Source: Fodinibius salsisoli
Lineage (GTDB): Bacteria > Bacteroidota > Rhodothermia > Balneolales > Balneolaceae
Direction of reading: 5' to 3'
Length of the DNA stretch: 64,000 nucleotides
NCBI RefSeq assembly: GCF_026229185.1
Contig: NZ_JAGGJA010000001.1
Coordinates: forward strand, 248,001 to 312,000
Shown here one piece after another: positions 25,935 to 35,053 of this stretch; within the stretch, counting starts at the first letter, position 1, and each line of letters opens with the position of its first letter. Position numbers and translations under genes: made by a program. A model generated the notes under the pieces. The model saw nothing but the letters and a program-made list of their open reading frames with translations, did no database searches and had not been told where the DNA came from.

Positions 25935-28196
25935 ATGCAGGGAATAATTAAAAGCTTACCCATTTTATTATGTTGTGCTTTAACACTGTGGAAAGCAAAT
26001 CATGCCCGAGCGCAGCAAGCCTCCATCCAGGGTATCATAACCGATGCCGCCAGTGGACAGCCGCTTGAAGCAGCAAATGTCTTCCTAAAAAATCTTGCAG
26101 ATGAGACCGCCCGGGGGATGGCTACCGACGGAAATGGCTTCTACCAAATCAGCAATATCCGACCTGGTACGTACCTGTTTCGTATTACTTTTGTAGGGCA
26201 CATACCCTACCAAGATACCCTTACTCTTAAAGCAAACAGTCGCCAAAATATAAATATTGGCCTGCAGACGGATACTGAAGAACTTGATGAAGTGGTTGTA
26301 TCACTTAAGCAAACCACACAGGTAGAGGCAGGGCGACAGCGACTTTCCGCAAGCGATTTAGGGCGGGTCCCCACGCCGGGCGGGAGCGGAGACCTGGCTG
26401 GATATCTTCAGACGCTTCCAGGCGTAGTTTCTACCGGAGACCGTGGGGGACAGCTCTTTATACGGGGCGGCACGCCGGCTCAAAATATGGTACTCATTGA
26501 CGGTACCTTAATCTATAAACCTTTCCACATACTCGGTTTCTTCTCGGCTTTCCCGGAGGACCTGGTCTCTGGAGCCGACTTTTATGCCGGGGGATTTGGT
26601 CCGGAATACACCGGACAAATTTCTTCGGTCATTGACGTTAAGATGAGGGATGGGGACCGAAACCAAACCAAAGGGTCGGCCTCTCTGAGTCCTTTCCTGG
26701 GAGAAGTAACGATTGAAGGACCGCTCAAAAAGGGCAAGTCTTCCTGGATCGCCTCCACACGGCGATCCTTAGTTGAGCAAACAAGCTCAACAATATTGGG
26801 AGAGAAACAACCCCTTCACTTTGAAAGCCAATACTTAAAAATGAGCTTCTTCGGTGAAGGCAACTCTCGCTGCTCAATGATGGGTATGCGTACTTATGAC
26901 CGGGGGAGACTCGATCCGGTTGAAGATAATGTCTTTAAATGGCGAAACCTGGTGTTAGGTGGTCGCTGTGTGGTGCTCCCCGAAGGATCGGATCTTCTTT
27001 TCGATATGAATGCGGGCATTTCTCATATAACAAATAGTGCCGGCAGCGCCAATAACCCGGAACGCTCTGCCAGGGCTACCCGCTTTAACCTCGATGTGAA
27101 GCTCACACAATATTCCGGTTCTATTCGGTTTGACTACGGCGGATTCCTGCACGTCAATTCACTCAACTATGACATGAGTGAGCGGTTTGGCGGACCTCAA
27201 ACTGATTCTGAGCACCTGCCAAGTTTAGGTACTTTTATACAATCAACCATTCCCATCGGGGATAAAATGCAAATAAAACCCGGTCTCGCTCTCTCCTATC
27301 ACAGAAATAACTACCCCGTGAGTTTAGAACCCCGTCTTCGGCTTTCCTGGCACCCCTGGGGTAACGACCAGCAATCGTTTCATGCAGCAGTCGGGCGTTA
27401 TCTACAACCCATTTCAGGAATTACGGATCGGCGAGATGCCGGCTCGGTCTTTACGGCCTGGATGCCCTCTCCCCTGGGCAGCTCCCAGATGGAAGCCATT
27501 CATGTATTGGGAGGATGGAATCAATCTTTGGACAATGGCCTTAATATTTCTGTAGAAACGTACTACAAAAAGCTTGACCACCTGCCAGTGTCAGCATGGA
27601 GCAGTATCGCCCGATTTACTACCGACTTAGCATTAGCAGATGGGATGTCTTACGGCAGCGATATCCGCTTAGAATATGCCGGTAATTCGTGGAATGCTTT
27701 CCTTGGATATGGCTATTCACATACGGAATATGAAACCAGCCAAGGACATTTCGATGAATGGTTTGGATCTTCAACTCAGCAATACCACCCCACTCACGAC
27801 CGCCGGCACCAGCTTAGCAGCCAACTAAATGTTGATCTCCGCTCGTTTACAGTGGGACTCAGCTGGCAGTTCGGCAGCGGACTCCCTTACACCCGTCCAC
27901 TGGGTTTTGATGACCTCCTCCGGTTCAAAGAAAAGCTGCCCAATGTCAAGGAGGAATACGGCACACCTCGCGTTATCATGAACAAACCATACAACGGGCG
28001 CATGCCACCATTCCATCGCCTTGATATTTCTCTGGAACGCAGCTTCCGGTTTGCTAACAGCCAGCTTACGGTTAAAGGCGGGGCCATGAATACCTACAAC
28101 CGTACCAATCTATTTTATTACGATGTATATGATCATGAACAGTTTAACCAACTCCCGATTGCCCCCTATCTTTCCTTAAAGTTCGAAACTCATTGA
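25935..28196 (+). CDS. TonB-dependent outer-membrane receptor
   Basis: From ATG 25935 the product is 753 residues. It has a signal peptide (about 1-27, ending NHARAQ) and a carboxypeptidase-regulatory-like domain (SIQGIITDAASGQPLEAANVFLKN to about residue 95). The plug domain carries LQTLPGVVSTGDRGGQLFIRGGTPAQNMVLIDGTLIYKP, and a 22-strand-type beta-barrel runs to the terminal LKFETH. It imports an unknown substrate across the outer membrane using TonB. Two DUF4249-like lipoproteins, typical companions of such receptors, lie immediately upstream. A TTG at 25917 in the same frame is a less likely start. No SusD is adjacent. The gene ends 4 bases before a convergent transporter. Confidence 0.9.
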   Translation: MQGIIKSLPILLCCALTLWKANHARAQQASIQGIITDAASGQPLEAANVFLKNLADETARGMATDGNGFYQISNIRPGTYLFRITFVGHIPYQDTLTLKANSRQNINIGLQTDTEELDEVVVSLKQTTQVEAGRQRLSASDLGRVPTPGGSGDLAGYLQTLPGVVSTGDRGGQLFIRGGTPAQNMVLIDGTLIYKPFHILGFFSAFPEDLVSGADFYAGGFGPEYTGQISSVIDVKMRDGDRNQTKGSASLSPFLGEVTIEGPLKKGKSSWIASTRRSLVEQTSSTILGEKQPLHFESQYLKMSFFGEGNSRCSMMGMRTYDRGRLDPVEDNVFKWRNLVLGGRCVVLPEGSDLLFDMNAGISHITNSAGSANNPERSARATRFNLDVKLTQYSGSIRFDYGGFLHVNSLNYDMSERFGGPQTDSEHLPSLGTFIQSTIPIGDKMQIKPGLALSYHRNNYPVSLEPRLRLSWHPWGNDQQSFHAAVGRYLQPISGITDRRDAGSVFTAWMPSPLGSSQMEAIHVLGGWNQSLDNGLNISVETYYKKLDHLPVSAWSSIARFTTDLALADGMSYGSDIRLEYAGNSWNAFLGYGYSHTEYETSQGHFDEWFGSSTQQYHPTHDRRHQLSSQLNVDLRSFTVGLSWQFGSGLPYTRPLGFDDLLRFKEKLPNVKEEYGTPRVIMNKPYNGRMPPFHRLDISLERSFRFANSQLTVKGGAMNTYNRTNLFYYDVYDHEQFNQLPIAPYLSLKFETH

Positions 28197-28200
28197 TGCT

Positions 28201-29103
28201 TTAAGAAGTCTTCCCTTTAACTGATCCCAAATAGATGGCTGCTAATACGATAACACCTCCTACATATTCCAATGGGGTTGTCGGGCGGTCAAAAAAGAGG
28301 ATATCCCACATGAAGGCCAGCGCTGGCTGCATCAAAATCGCAAGTCCGCCTATGGAAGCATCAACATCCGGAAGGCCTTTGGAGATAAGCACCCATCCAC
28401 AAACCTGTCCCATAATCCCCAACCCTAACAGGGCGCCCCAGGTCTGTACATCTGGAATTATAAAGCTGGTATTGGGTTCTACCCATGCGCTGACGCCCAA
28501 CAACAAGGCTGCCAAGAGGCTTATCCAACCCATATTGGCAAATATTGAAAAGGATTGCTGGTTGTGCCCCGCTCGGGATCTCCGCAAGATCAATACATAA
28601 CCGGCATAAGAAATGGCTGTTAGCAGCCCATATAAGACTCCTAATTTAGTGGCTCCGTCGTGCTCCCCCCATCCTGTGCGAACAATCAGAAATAAGCCGA
28701 ATACCGCTACCGGTATGGCGGTCATTAGTTGCCAGCTGAGCTTCTCTTTGAGAAACCAAACTGCAAAAAGAGCCACAAAAAATACCTGCATATTACCCAG
28801 AATCGTTGCCAAACCCGGCCCGACAAATTCAATACTCCGATGCCAGAAAAACAGGTCCAGGCTGAAGAACAGAGCACAGCCAAAAGGCAGCGCCAGATTT
28901 TTAATCCCCAGCCATAACTGGTCTCTCCGGATAAGCGAAATGGCTAATAAAATAACGCCACCAAATAAAACCCGATAAAAAGCCGATACGGTAGGACCGA
29001 CATGGGCAAGCTCTACAAAAACGGAGGTAAAGCTCACCATTGATGAACCTGTGATGATATATAAAAGTGCTCGAGCTGAGGAGGAAAGTGAAGCCTTATT
29101 CAT
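28201..29103 (-). CDS. DMT/EamA-family inner-membrane transporter
   Basis: The 300-residue protein has about ten hydrophobic helices arranged as two EamA repeats (about 12-145 and 158-292). The first begins LLYIITGSSMVSFTSVFVELAHVGPTVSAFYRVLFGG, and the second carries GLLTAISYAGYVLILRRS. The AFYR motif after the second helix is common in EamA permeases. It probably exports a metabolite or takes up a small solute across the inner membrane; the substrate cannot be inferred. It is 62 bases downstream of the MBL-fold gene and likely in the same leftward operon. Confidence 0.88.
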   Translation of the reverse strand: MNKASLSSSARALLYIITGSSMVSFTSVFVELAHVGPTVSAFYRVLFGGVILLAISLIRRDQLWLGIKNLALPFGCALFFSLDLFFWHRSIEFVGPGLATILGNMQVFFVALFAVWFLKEKLSWQLMTAIPVAVFGLFLIVRTGWGEHDGATKLGVLYGLLTAISYAGYVLILRRSRAGHNQQSFSIFANMGWISLLAALLLGVSAWVEPNTSFIIPDVQTWGALLGLGIMGQVCGWVLISKGLPDVDASIGGLAILMQPALAFMWDILFFDRPTTPLEYVGGVIVLAAIYLGSVKGKTS

Positions 29104-29165
29104 GAGGGCGGAAAATAGGCTCTTCCTTCACGACTTGCAAAGCATGTAATGACCATTGTTCTGCT

Positions 29166-29972
29166 TTATTCCAAGGCAGCAATATATCGCTGTACGGAAC
29201 GCTCAACAGCGCTTTCTGCATCCTGTAAAATATTACGATTCCAGAAGGCCCCATAAATGCAATCATAAGAATAGCCATCCAAACGATCGGCAATCTGCTG
29301 CACTTTCAAGGCACTCAGTGGAATCTGGTTGGGATAGCTGTACATGAAGCTCAGGTGCTTACGATCGGCTACCACCTGCAGGATGTCACCGGATAACAAT
29401 ACCCCTTTACTATCAGCCCCGGAAGGCCAGTGCAAGACCGTTCCGCCTTCAAAATGTCCACCGACCCGAATCAGGGTTAGATCATCCAATAATGGATAGG
29501 TATCTCCTTCCCAAAAATGGATGCGTTTATCCGGACGCATCACCCATTCCTGATCAGCGGCATGGAGGTAAATGGGAATATCGCCAAAGGCTTTACTCCA
29601 TTCAACCATGGTGGTATAGTAATGGGGATGTGAAATGGCAATCGCTTCCAGACCTCCCAGTGCCTTGATGATATCGACGGTGGCTTCATCAAGAAATGTC
29701 AGACAATCCCATAACACATTTCCGGCTGCCGTCTGGATCAAAAGAGCTCGCTGTCCTATACCTACTGTGGGAGTGGTTCCGATGCCATATAATCCATCTT
29801 CTTTCTTCTGAAAGGTATTTCGATAGCTGCCCTGTAGCTTCTCAAGGGTGGTCCATTGCTGTCCGCTGGCAGGTACGTACTGGCGTTCATCTTCACAGAT
29901 GGGGCATGATTCAGGCACTTGATTACTTTGCTCAAATTGCGATCCACAAGTAGTACAGACGTAATGTTCCAT
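29166..29972 (-). CDS. MBL-fold protein with N-terminal rubredoxin-like zinc/iron knuckle
   Basis: From ATG 29972 the product is 268 residues. It opens with two CxxC pairs (YVCTTCGSQFE and ESCPICEDE), a rubredoxin or zinc-ribbon-like knuckle. A metallo-beta-lactamase-like fold follows. The usual H-x-H-x-D-H motif reads HPHYYT, so the Asp and third His are absent. Later ligands such as GGHFEGG and the Asp in LLSGDILQV remain. The metal site is therefore probably single or altered. Its reaction is unknown. A GTG at 30005 would add 11 residues. It lies 36 bases after a VOC-fold gene and upstream of an EamA transporter. Confidence 0.8.
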   Translation of the reverse strand: MEHYVCTTCGSQFEQSNQVPESCPICEDERQYVPASGQQWTTLEKLQGSYRNTFQKKEDGLYGIGTTPTVGIGQRALLIQTAAGNVLWDCLTFLDEATVDIIKALGGLEAIAISHPHYYTTMVEWSKAFGDIPIYLHAADQEWVMRPDKRIHFWEGDTYPLLDDLTLIRVGGHFEGGTVLHWPSGADSKGVLLSGDILQVVADRKHLSFMYSYPNQIPLSALKVQQIADRLDGYSYDCIYGAFWNRNILQDAESAVERSVQRYIAALE

Positions 29973-30008
29973 AGCAATTCGTATCTTTTCACTTTCAAAT
30001 GACACCCC

Positions 30009-30356
30009 TTATTCAGACCATACCGCCAATTCATTGCCCGAAGGATCCTGGAAGTGAAACCGTCGTCCGCCCGGGAAGCTAAAAATATCTTTAACGATTG
30101 TTCCCTCGCTCTCTTTAATTTGTCTGAAAATGGCTTCCAAATCATCAGTATAGATAACGACTAACGGATTACCACCGGGAGGGATATCAGTCGTGAAGCC
30201 ACCGCCCAGTTGTCCATCATGAAAGCTGGTATACGTTGGACCATAGTCGGTAAACTGCCAACCCAAAATAGTGTTGTAAAACCTTTTGAGCTCCTCAATA
30301 TTCGTAGCCCCAAACTCTATATAATCAATTTGGAAGTTGCGGCCTGGAGATTCCAT
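30009..30356 (-). CDS. VOC (glyoxalase/bleomycin-resistance) superfamily protein
   Basis: The 115-residue protein contains the paired beta-alpha-beta-beta-beta modules of the vicinal-oxygen-chelate fold. The first is IDYIEFGATNIEELKRFYNTILGWQFTDYG and the second is VVIYTDDLEAIFRQIKESEGTIVKDIFSFPGGRRFHFQDPSGNELAVWSE. Such small proteins isomerise, cleave or merely bind small molecules, usually as dimers with a metal. The typical FxDPxGNxLxxW ending is present. The substrate is unknown. It starts 4 bases after the bshA stop and is followed by the MBL-fold gene, so these genes are likely one operon, which suggests a link to thiol or electrophile handling. Confidence 0.85.
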   Translation of the reverse strand: MESPGRNFQIDYIEFGATNIEELKRFYNTILGWQFTDYGPTYTSFHDGQLGGGFTTDIPPGGNPLVVIYTDDLEAIFRQIKESEGTIVKDIFSFPGGRRFHFQDPSGNELAVWSE

Positions 30357-30360
30357 ATGA

Positions 30361-31506
30361 CTATATTACCTGTTTATCCAATTCCTGACGGCAGGACTCA
30401 TAATACTCCTCATACCGGCTGACAATATCACCAAGCTCATACTTTTCAGCTTGGTGACGGGCTTGCTTAGATATCTGCTTATGTTTTTCCGGATTGGAAA
30501 GAAGTTCTACCGCATATTTGCCCATCTCTTCTGTATCTCCCAAATCACAGAGGTAGCCCGTTTCTCCATGAATATTTACTTCGGGCAATCCTCCAATATT
30601 GGAACTGATAACCGGCACACCACATCCCATGGCCTCGAGGGCAGCCAGACCGAAGGTCTCAGATCCGGAAGGAATTAAAAACAGGTCAGCGATGGAAAGC
30701 ACTTCCTCTACCTGCTCCTGTTTGCCTAAAAATCGAACCTGCCCGCAAATGCCTAAATCACGGCACCGCTGTTCGGCCCGATTTCGGTCGGGACCGTCGC
30801 CGACCAGCAGCAGCTTGGCCTTAACATCATGTTTTAAGATGTAATCAAATACAGATACCACATCCGGCACTCGTTTCACTTCCCGGAAATTAGAAACATG
30901 TACAATTATTTTTTCATCTTCCGGGCTAATAGCTTTCCGAAAATGATCTTTGTCGGAACGCTTGAAACGATCCAGGTCGATAAAATTGGGAATCACTTCG
31001 ATATCTTTTTTTATATCAAATCGCCGGTAGGTCTCGTCTTTCAAATATTCCGACACCGCCGTTACTCCATCACTTTGGTTGATGGAAAAATCGACCACCG
31101 ACTTATAACTGGGGTCGCTGCCCACCAGTGTAATATCAGTTCCATGAAGCGTCGTGATAATCGGCACATGTGCCGCCTGTTCACCCAAAATTTGTTTGGC
31201 AAGATAGGCACTGGTGGCATGAGGTATGGCATAATGTACATGCAACACCTCAATACCTTCGTAATCGATAAGGCTGGCCATTTGATTGGCAAGAGCCAAA
31301 TCATAAGGAGGATACTCAAACAGGGGGTAAGAATTTAGATTTACCTCGTGATAAGAAATATTTGTTTGAAAGGTATCGAGCCGGGCTGGTTTGGCATAAC
31401 TCAAAATATGAACATTATGATTTCGCTGGGCTAACCCCTTTGCCAGCTCGGTAGCTACAACTCCACTCCCCCCGAAGGTAGGATAACAAACTATTCCTAT
31501 ATTCAT
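30361..31506 (-). CDS. bshA: N-acetyl-alpha-D-glucosaminyl L-malate synthase (bacillithiol step 1)
   Basis: BshA is a GT4-family glycosyltransferase that joins UDP-GlcNAc and L-malate in the first step of bacillithiol synthesis. The 381-residue protein has the characteristic start MNIGIVCYPTFGGSGVVATELAKGL. HVHYAIPHATSAYLAKQI and TTLHGTDITLVGSDPSY follow, both typical of BshA rather than other GT4 enzymes. The C-terminal nucleotide-sugar site has PSGSETFGLAALEAMGCGVPV. Bacillithiol is the main low-molecular-weight thiol in many Firmicutes and Bacteroidota. bshB and bshC are not in this window. It is the first gene of a leftward operon with the VOC and MBL-fold genes. Confidence 0.93.
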   Translation of the reverse strand: MNIGIVCYPTFGGSGVVATELAKGLAQRNHNVHILSYAKPARLDTFQTNISYHEVNLNSYPLFEYPPYDLALANQMASLIDYEGIEVLHVHYAIPHATSAYLAKQILGEQAAHVPIITTLHGTDITLVGSDPSYKSVVDFSINQSDGVTAVSEYLKDETYRRFDIKKDIEVIPNFIDLDRFKRSDKDHFRKAISPEDEKIIVHVSNFREVKRVPDVVSVFDYILKHDVKAKLLLVGDGPDRNRAEQRCRDLGICGQVRFLGKQEQVEEVLSIADLFLIPSGSETFGLAALEAMGCGVPVISSNIGGLPEVNIHGETGYLCDLGDTEEMGKYAVELLSNPEKHKQISKQARHQAEKYELGDIVSRYEEYYESCRQELDKQVI

Positions 31507-31721
31507 CTTATAATATCTTACTACAGTTTATATTACAACGCCTTAGCAATACGGTTATTACGATATGATGATAGACTAACAAAAAAAATTGACGGTCCAT
31601 TTCCGGCTTTTGGGCATTAGGTGTAAAGCCAGCAATCTATTATATTATAGCCTTTTGAAGGCTTGTACAAAAGCACTTTATTTTATCAATGTCATACATT
31701 TACTAATAAGCATATAATCTT

Positions 31722-32483
31722 ATGGCAGGACATTCCAAATGGTCAAATATAAAGCATAAAAAGGCCAAAGAAGACAAGAAAAGAGCAAAGATATTTAACA
31801 AACACCTCCGCGAAATTGCTGTAGCGGCTCGCGAGGGAGGTGGAGATCCGGATATGAATCCCCGGCTCGATACAGCCATTGATAATGCCAAGAGTGATAA
31901 TGTTCCAAAGGATAATATTGAGCGGGCTGTCAAGAAGGGGACCGGCGAGCTTGACGAGGGTGATGGGCGTTACGAAGATGCCACTTATGAAGGCTATGGA
32001 CCCGGTGGCATTGCCTACTTTATTGAGGTAACAACCAATAACTACAACCGTACCGTAAGCGAAATCCGCCATATCTTCTCTTCTCACGGAGGCAACCTGG
32101 GCACTGACGGATCGGTCGGATATCTCTTTGAACAAAAAGGCATGATTCGTGTAAAGGCGGAAAATCACGACGAAGAAGAATTTATGCTTAATGCCATTGA
32201 TGCCGGTGCCGAGGAAATTGATACGGAAGGTGATTTCTTTAATGTCACCACGGGTCGGGAGACCATGTACGATGTACGTGACGAGCTCGAGGAAATGGAC
32301 TATGAAATTGAATCAGCCGAACTCATCCGGATCCCAATGACGGAAGTAAAAGTGGAAGCGGGGGTGGCAGAATCTAATTTTAAGCTGATGGACAAGTTCG
32401 AAGACAGCGACGATGTTTCCAATGTATTTACCAATATGAAAATGGATGACGAGACCCTGGCCATCGCCGAACAGATGGATTAA
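31722..32483 (+). CDS. YebC/PmpR/TACO1-family protein
   Basis: The 253-residue protein starts MAGHSKWSNIKHKKAKEDKKRAKIF, the near-invariant opening of YebC proteins, and keeps the three-domain layout. It includes ARxGGGDPxxNPRLxxAIxxAKxxNxPKDNIERAIKKGTG and EVTTNNYNRTVSEIRHIFSSHGGNLG-type segments. YebC homologues act as transcriptional regulators in some bacteria, and a ribosome-associated role on difficult-to-translate sequences is reported for others. It faces bshA across a 215-base divergent gap that includes a small AGCCTT-TTG-AAGGCT palindrome (31649-31663), and precedes the bat genes on the same strand. Confidence 0.95.
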   Translation: MAGHSKWSNIKHKKAKEDKKRAKIFNKHLREIAVAAREGGGDPDMNPRLDTAIDNAKSDNVPKDNIERAVKKGTGELDEGDGRYEDATYEGYGPGGIAYFIEVTTNNYNRTVSEIRHIFSSHGGNLGTDGSVGYLFEQKGMIRVKAENHDEEEFMLNAIDAGAEEIDTEGDFFNVTTGRETMYDVRDELEEMDYEIESAELIRIPMTEVKVEAGVAESNFKLMDKFEDSDDVSNVFTNMKMDDETLAIAEQMD

Positions 32484-32545
32484 TGCCTTACAATTTACCG
32501 GCGGCTATTTCGTTATCTTTTCTGAAATCCTAATGGACTAATTTT

Positions 32546-33289
32546 ATGCGATATCTTCTTATCACCACACTGTCTGTCTTTCTGTTGATGGGAGCTTCTA
32601 TCGAGGATGCCCGTAAAGCAAATGAAGCTTATGAGCACGGTAATTACGAAAAGGCCATATCCCTTTACAAGAAAGCAATCGACGCTGAGCCCAAAAATCC
32701 AAAACTCTACTATAACCTGGCCAGTGCCCAAGCTAAAGCCGGGCAGTCTGAACAAGCCATTCGTACGTTTGAGCAGTTCAAAAGCATGTCGGATGATGCG
32801 GAGCGCAAAGCCATGAGCGACTATAACATTGGCAACATTCTCTCTAAGGCAAAAAAATGGGACCAAGCTGTTGATTACTATAAAAAATCACTGCGGTATA
32901 TTGCCAACGATGAAGACGCCAAACACAATTACGAGTTAGCCAAGCAAAAGCAGCAAGAACAGAAGAAAAAACAGCAGAAGAATAAAAATCAACAGAATCA
33001 ACAGGATAAGAAGAACCAAGACCAGCAGGACCAGAAGCAGCAAAACAAACAGGATCAACAGCAGAAAAAACAAAATCAGGATCAGCAAAAGCAACAACAA
33101 CAGCAACAAAACCAGCAGCAGAAACAACAAAATCAGCAAGAGCAACAGCAGCAGCGTAAAAGTAAAATAAGCAAGGCTGAAGCCGAAAAGATTTTAAAAG
33201 CGCTGGAGCAGAAAGAGAAAAACCTGCTTAAGGAATTCAAGAAACAGAAAATGGAGTCCAGTAAAAGTAAGAATGAAAAGGATTGGTAG
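32546..33289 (+). CDS. batC: BatC-like TPR protein with a glutamine-rich segment
   Basis: The 247-residue protein has a short hydrophobic N-terminus that serves as signal or anchor (MRYLLITTLSVFLLMGAS). About three TPR helices pairs cover residues 22-135 (ANEAYEHGNYEKAISLYKKAI, LYYNLASAQAKAGQSEQAI, YNIGNILSKAKKWDQAVDYYKKSL). A run of about 70 residues of mostly Gln, Lys, Asn and Asp follows, encoded by CAG/CAA repeats at 32946-33160. A conserved end (KAEAEKILKALEQKEKNLLKEFKK) matches BatC of the Bacteroides aerotolerance operon. It overlaps batD by 17 bases. The Gln-rich tract is prone to length change. Partner binding at the inner-membrane periplasmic face is inferred. Confidence 0.85.
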   Translation: MRYLLITTLSVFLLMGASIEDARKANEAYEHGNYEKAISLYKKAIDAEPKNPKLYYNLASAQAKAGQSEQAIRTFEQFKSMSDDAERKAMSDYNIGNILSKAKKWDQAVDYYKKSLRYIANDEDAKHNYELAKQKQQEQKKKQQKNKNQQNQQDKKNQDQQDQKQQNKQDQQQKKQNQDQQKQQQQQQNQQQKQQNQQEQQQQRKSKISKAEAEKILKALEQKEKNLLKEFKKQKMESSKSKNEKDW

Positions 33290-35051
33290 TTTTTTCTGTG
33301 TCATTTGTTCTGCCTTCTTGTTGGCTGGCTTCCTTCCGCTGCAAGCCATTGGCCAATCGAATGTATCTGTAAAGAGCACGGTCACTCAAACAACGATTTA
33401 CACCGGGGAACGCATCCAGCTTACCGTTGAGATAAGTGGTGATTTTAATGACGTTTCTCGTCCTGAATTACCCAATTTCCAAGGGTTTCGCCTGCTGAGC
33501 AACACGCCTTCAACCTCCCGCAGCTTTCGATATGTCAATGGTCAAAGCAGCACTACCTACAGCTACAGCTACCAGCTCATTGCCCAGCAACAGGGCGACT
33601 TCCGGATACCTCCGGTTACCGTCACAATTGATGGAGAGGACTATCAGACAGAGCCCATTGATGTATCCATTGTTGATCGCAATGATGCGGCACAGTCGGG
33701 CGGCTCCCAGCGGCCCGATATCTTTCTACAGCTTGAAGTATCGGATGAGCAGCCGATCACCGGACAGCAAATCATCTCTGATGTAGTGCTCTATTTTCAG
33801 GATGGGCTGGAGGTCAACTCCTATCAGCCGGTTCCGGGGTGGAAAGCGGAGGGGTTTTGGAAAGAAGAACTGGAAAACACTCAACGCCCGCAGGCTACTT
33901 CTACGATTATTGATGGGGTTCGATATCGCAAAGCAAGACTTTTACAATTTGCCCTCTTCCCCACCAAAAGTGGTGAGCTGCAAATTAGTCCCTATGAGAT
34001 TGTTGTATCAGTGCGATCAACCCGCTCGCGTGGCGATTCATTCAGTAGCTTCTTTGGGGGATTTGGAGGTAACCAACGGCAGGTAGAACTTAAAAGCGAT
34101 CCCGTAACCCTGAATGTACAATCGCTTCCGGCTGCTGAGGACAGCTACTATTTCGGAGCGGTTGGGAATTACAATATTAGTCGCGATGTAAGCGCTCAGA
34201 AAGCTACTGAAGGAGAATCCATTGAAATTAAAACCCGGATTAACGGTACCGGCAACATCCCGCTTATCACCAAGCCCGAGTATGAGCTTCCGGATGGGCT
34301 GGAAGTCTATGAGCCGCAGGAAAATTCACAACTTAACAGGCGCAACCATCAGATTAGTGGCAACAAGACGTTTACGGATGTTATCATTGCTCGTAAAGCC
34401 GGCCATTATACCATCCCCGAGCAGAAAATTGCCTACTTTGATCCCAGTCAAAACCGTTATGTATCCCAAACACTGCCGGCCCTTAATTTTAAAGTAGCTC
34501 GCAACCCGAATACGGTAGCTAACGGACCTTCAGCCGGAACCATGCCAGTGAGCCCGGTAACAGGCCTGGCGGCATGGACTACTCCCGCTCCCACAGACTT
34601 ACTATCGCATTGGTGGTTCTGGATAGGCTTGCTCTTGCCCATTGGACTTCTGGTGGTGGCATACTGGCAAAAAAGATATACGGATCGTATGTCTAATGAT
34701 CGCGCTTTTGCACGCTCACAAAAAGCAGCAGATACTTCCAATGATCGACTGAAGCGTGCCGTTGAGCTTTCGGAGAAGGGGAAAGTAAAAGAGGCGTACA
34801 ATATGTTGCAAAAGGCTATCACCGGCTTCATTGGAGACCGCCTCAACCTTTCGGAAGCCGGGCTATCAAATAAGGATTATATTCAAGCACTGGAGCAGCA
34901 GAATATTGATGCGGAGCTCATCAAAAATATCCGTATGCTGTTGGATAAATGCGATTCCATCAGCTATGCTCCTACCACCACACCAGAATATTTGAAATCG
35001 CATGTGGGATTAGCGCAAAGCACGCTCGAGAAATTGAAAAAAGTACTGTAG
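33273..35051 (+). CDS. batD: BatD (oxygen-tolerance) membrane protein
   Basis: The 592-residue protein has a signal peptide (about 1-28, ending LQAIGQ) and a long periplasmic region of beta-sandwich repeats. It includes VKSTVTQTTIYTGERIQLTVEISG, typical of BatD, and KPEYELPDGLEVYEPQENSQLNRRNHQISGNKTF. One membrane helix lies at about 446-468 (HWWFWIGLLLPIGLLVVAYW), followed by a cytoplasmic helical tail. BatD forms part of the Bat complex implicated in aerotolerance and stress in Bacteroides and Leptospira. It is translationally coupled to batC by a 17-base overlap and to batE by a 2-base gap. Confidence 0.9.
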   Translation: MKRIGSFFCVICSAFLLAGFLPLQAIGQSNVSVKSTVTQTTIYTGERIQLTVEISGDFNDVSRPELPNFQGFRLLSNTPSTSRSFRYVNGQSSTTYSYSYQLIAQQQGDFRIPPVTVTIDGEDYQTEPIDVSIVDRNDAAQSGGSQRPDIFLQLEVSDEQPITGQQIISDVVLYFQDGLEVNSYQPVPGWKAEGFWKEELENTQRPQATSTIIDGVRYRKARLLQFALFPTKSGELQISPYEIVVSVRSTRSRGDSFSSFFGGFGGNQRQVELKSDPVTLNVQSLPAAEDSYYFGAVGNYNISRDVSAQKATEGESIEIKTRINGTGNIPLITKPEYELPDGLEVYEPQENSQLNRRNHQISGNKTFTDVIIARKAGHYTIPEQKIAYFDPSQNRYVSQTLPALNFKVARNPNTVANGPSAGTMPVSPVTGLAAWTTPAPTDLLSHWWFWIGLLLPIGLLVVAYWQKRYTDRMSNDRAFARSQKAADTSNDRLKRAVELSEKGKVKEAYNMLQKAITGFIGDRLNLSEAGLSNKDYIQALEQQNIDAELIKNIRMLLDKCDSISYAPTTTPEYLKSHVGLAQSTLEKLKKVL

Positions 35052-35053
35052 CA

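Noticed and set aside
29762-30145. Reverse frame of 127 codons across the MBL and VOC genes.
   Set aside because: It spans the ends of two well-supported genes in another frame.
32936-33145. Reverse-strand frame coding almost only leucine.
   Set aside because: It is the complement of the CAG/CAA-rich Gln tract of batC.
34949-35053. Upstream extension of the batE reading frame.
   Set aside because: It lies within the end of batD and lacks the signal peptide; the GTG at 35054 gives a proper signal sequence and tight spacing.
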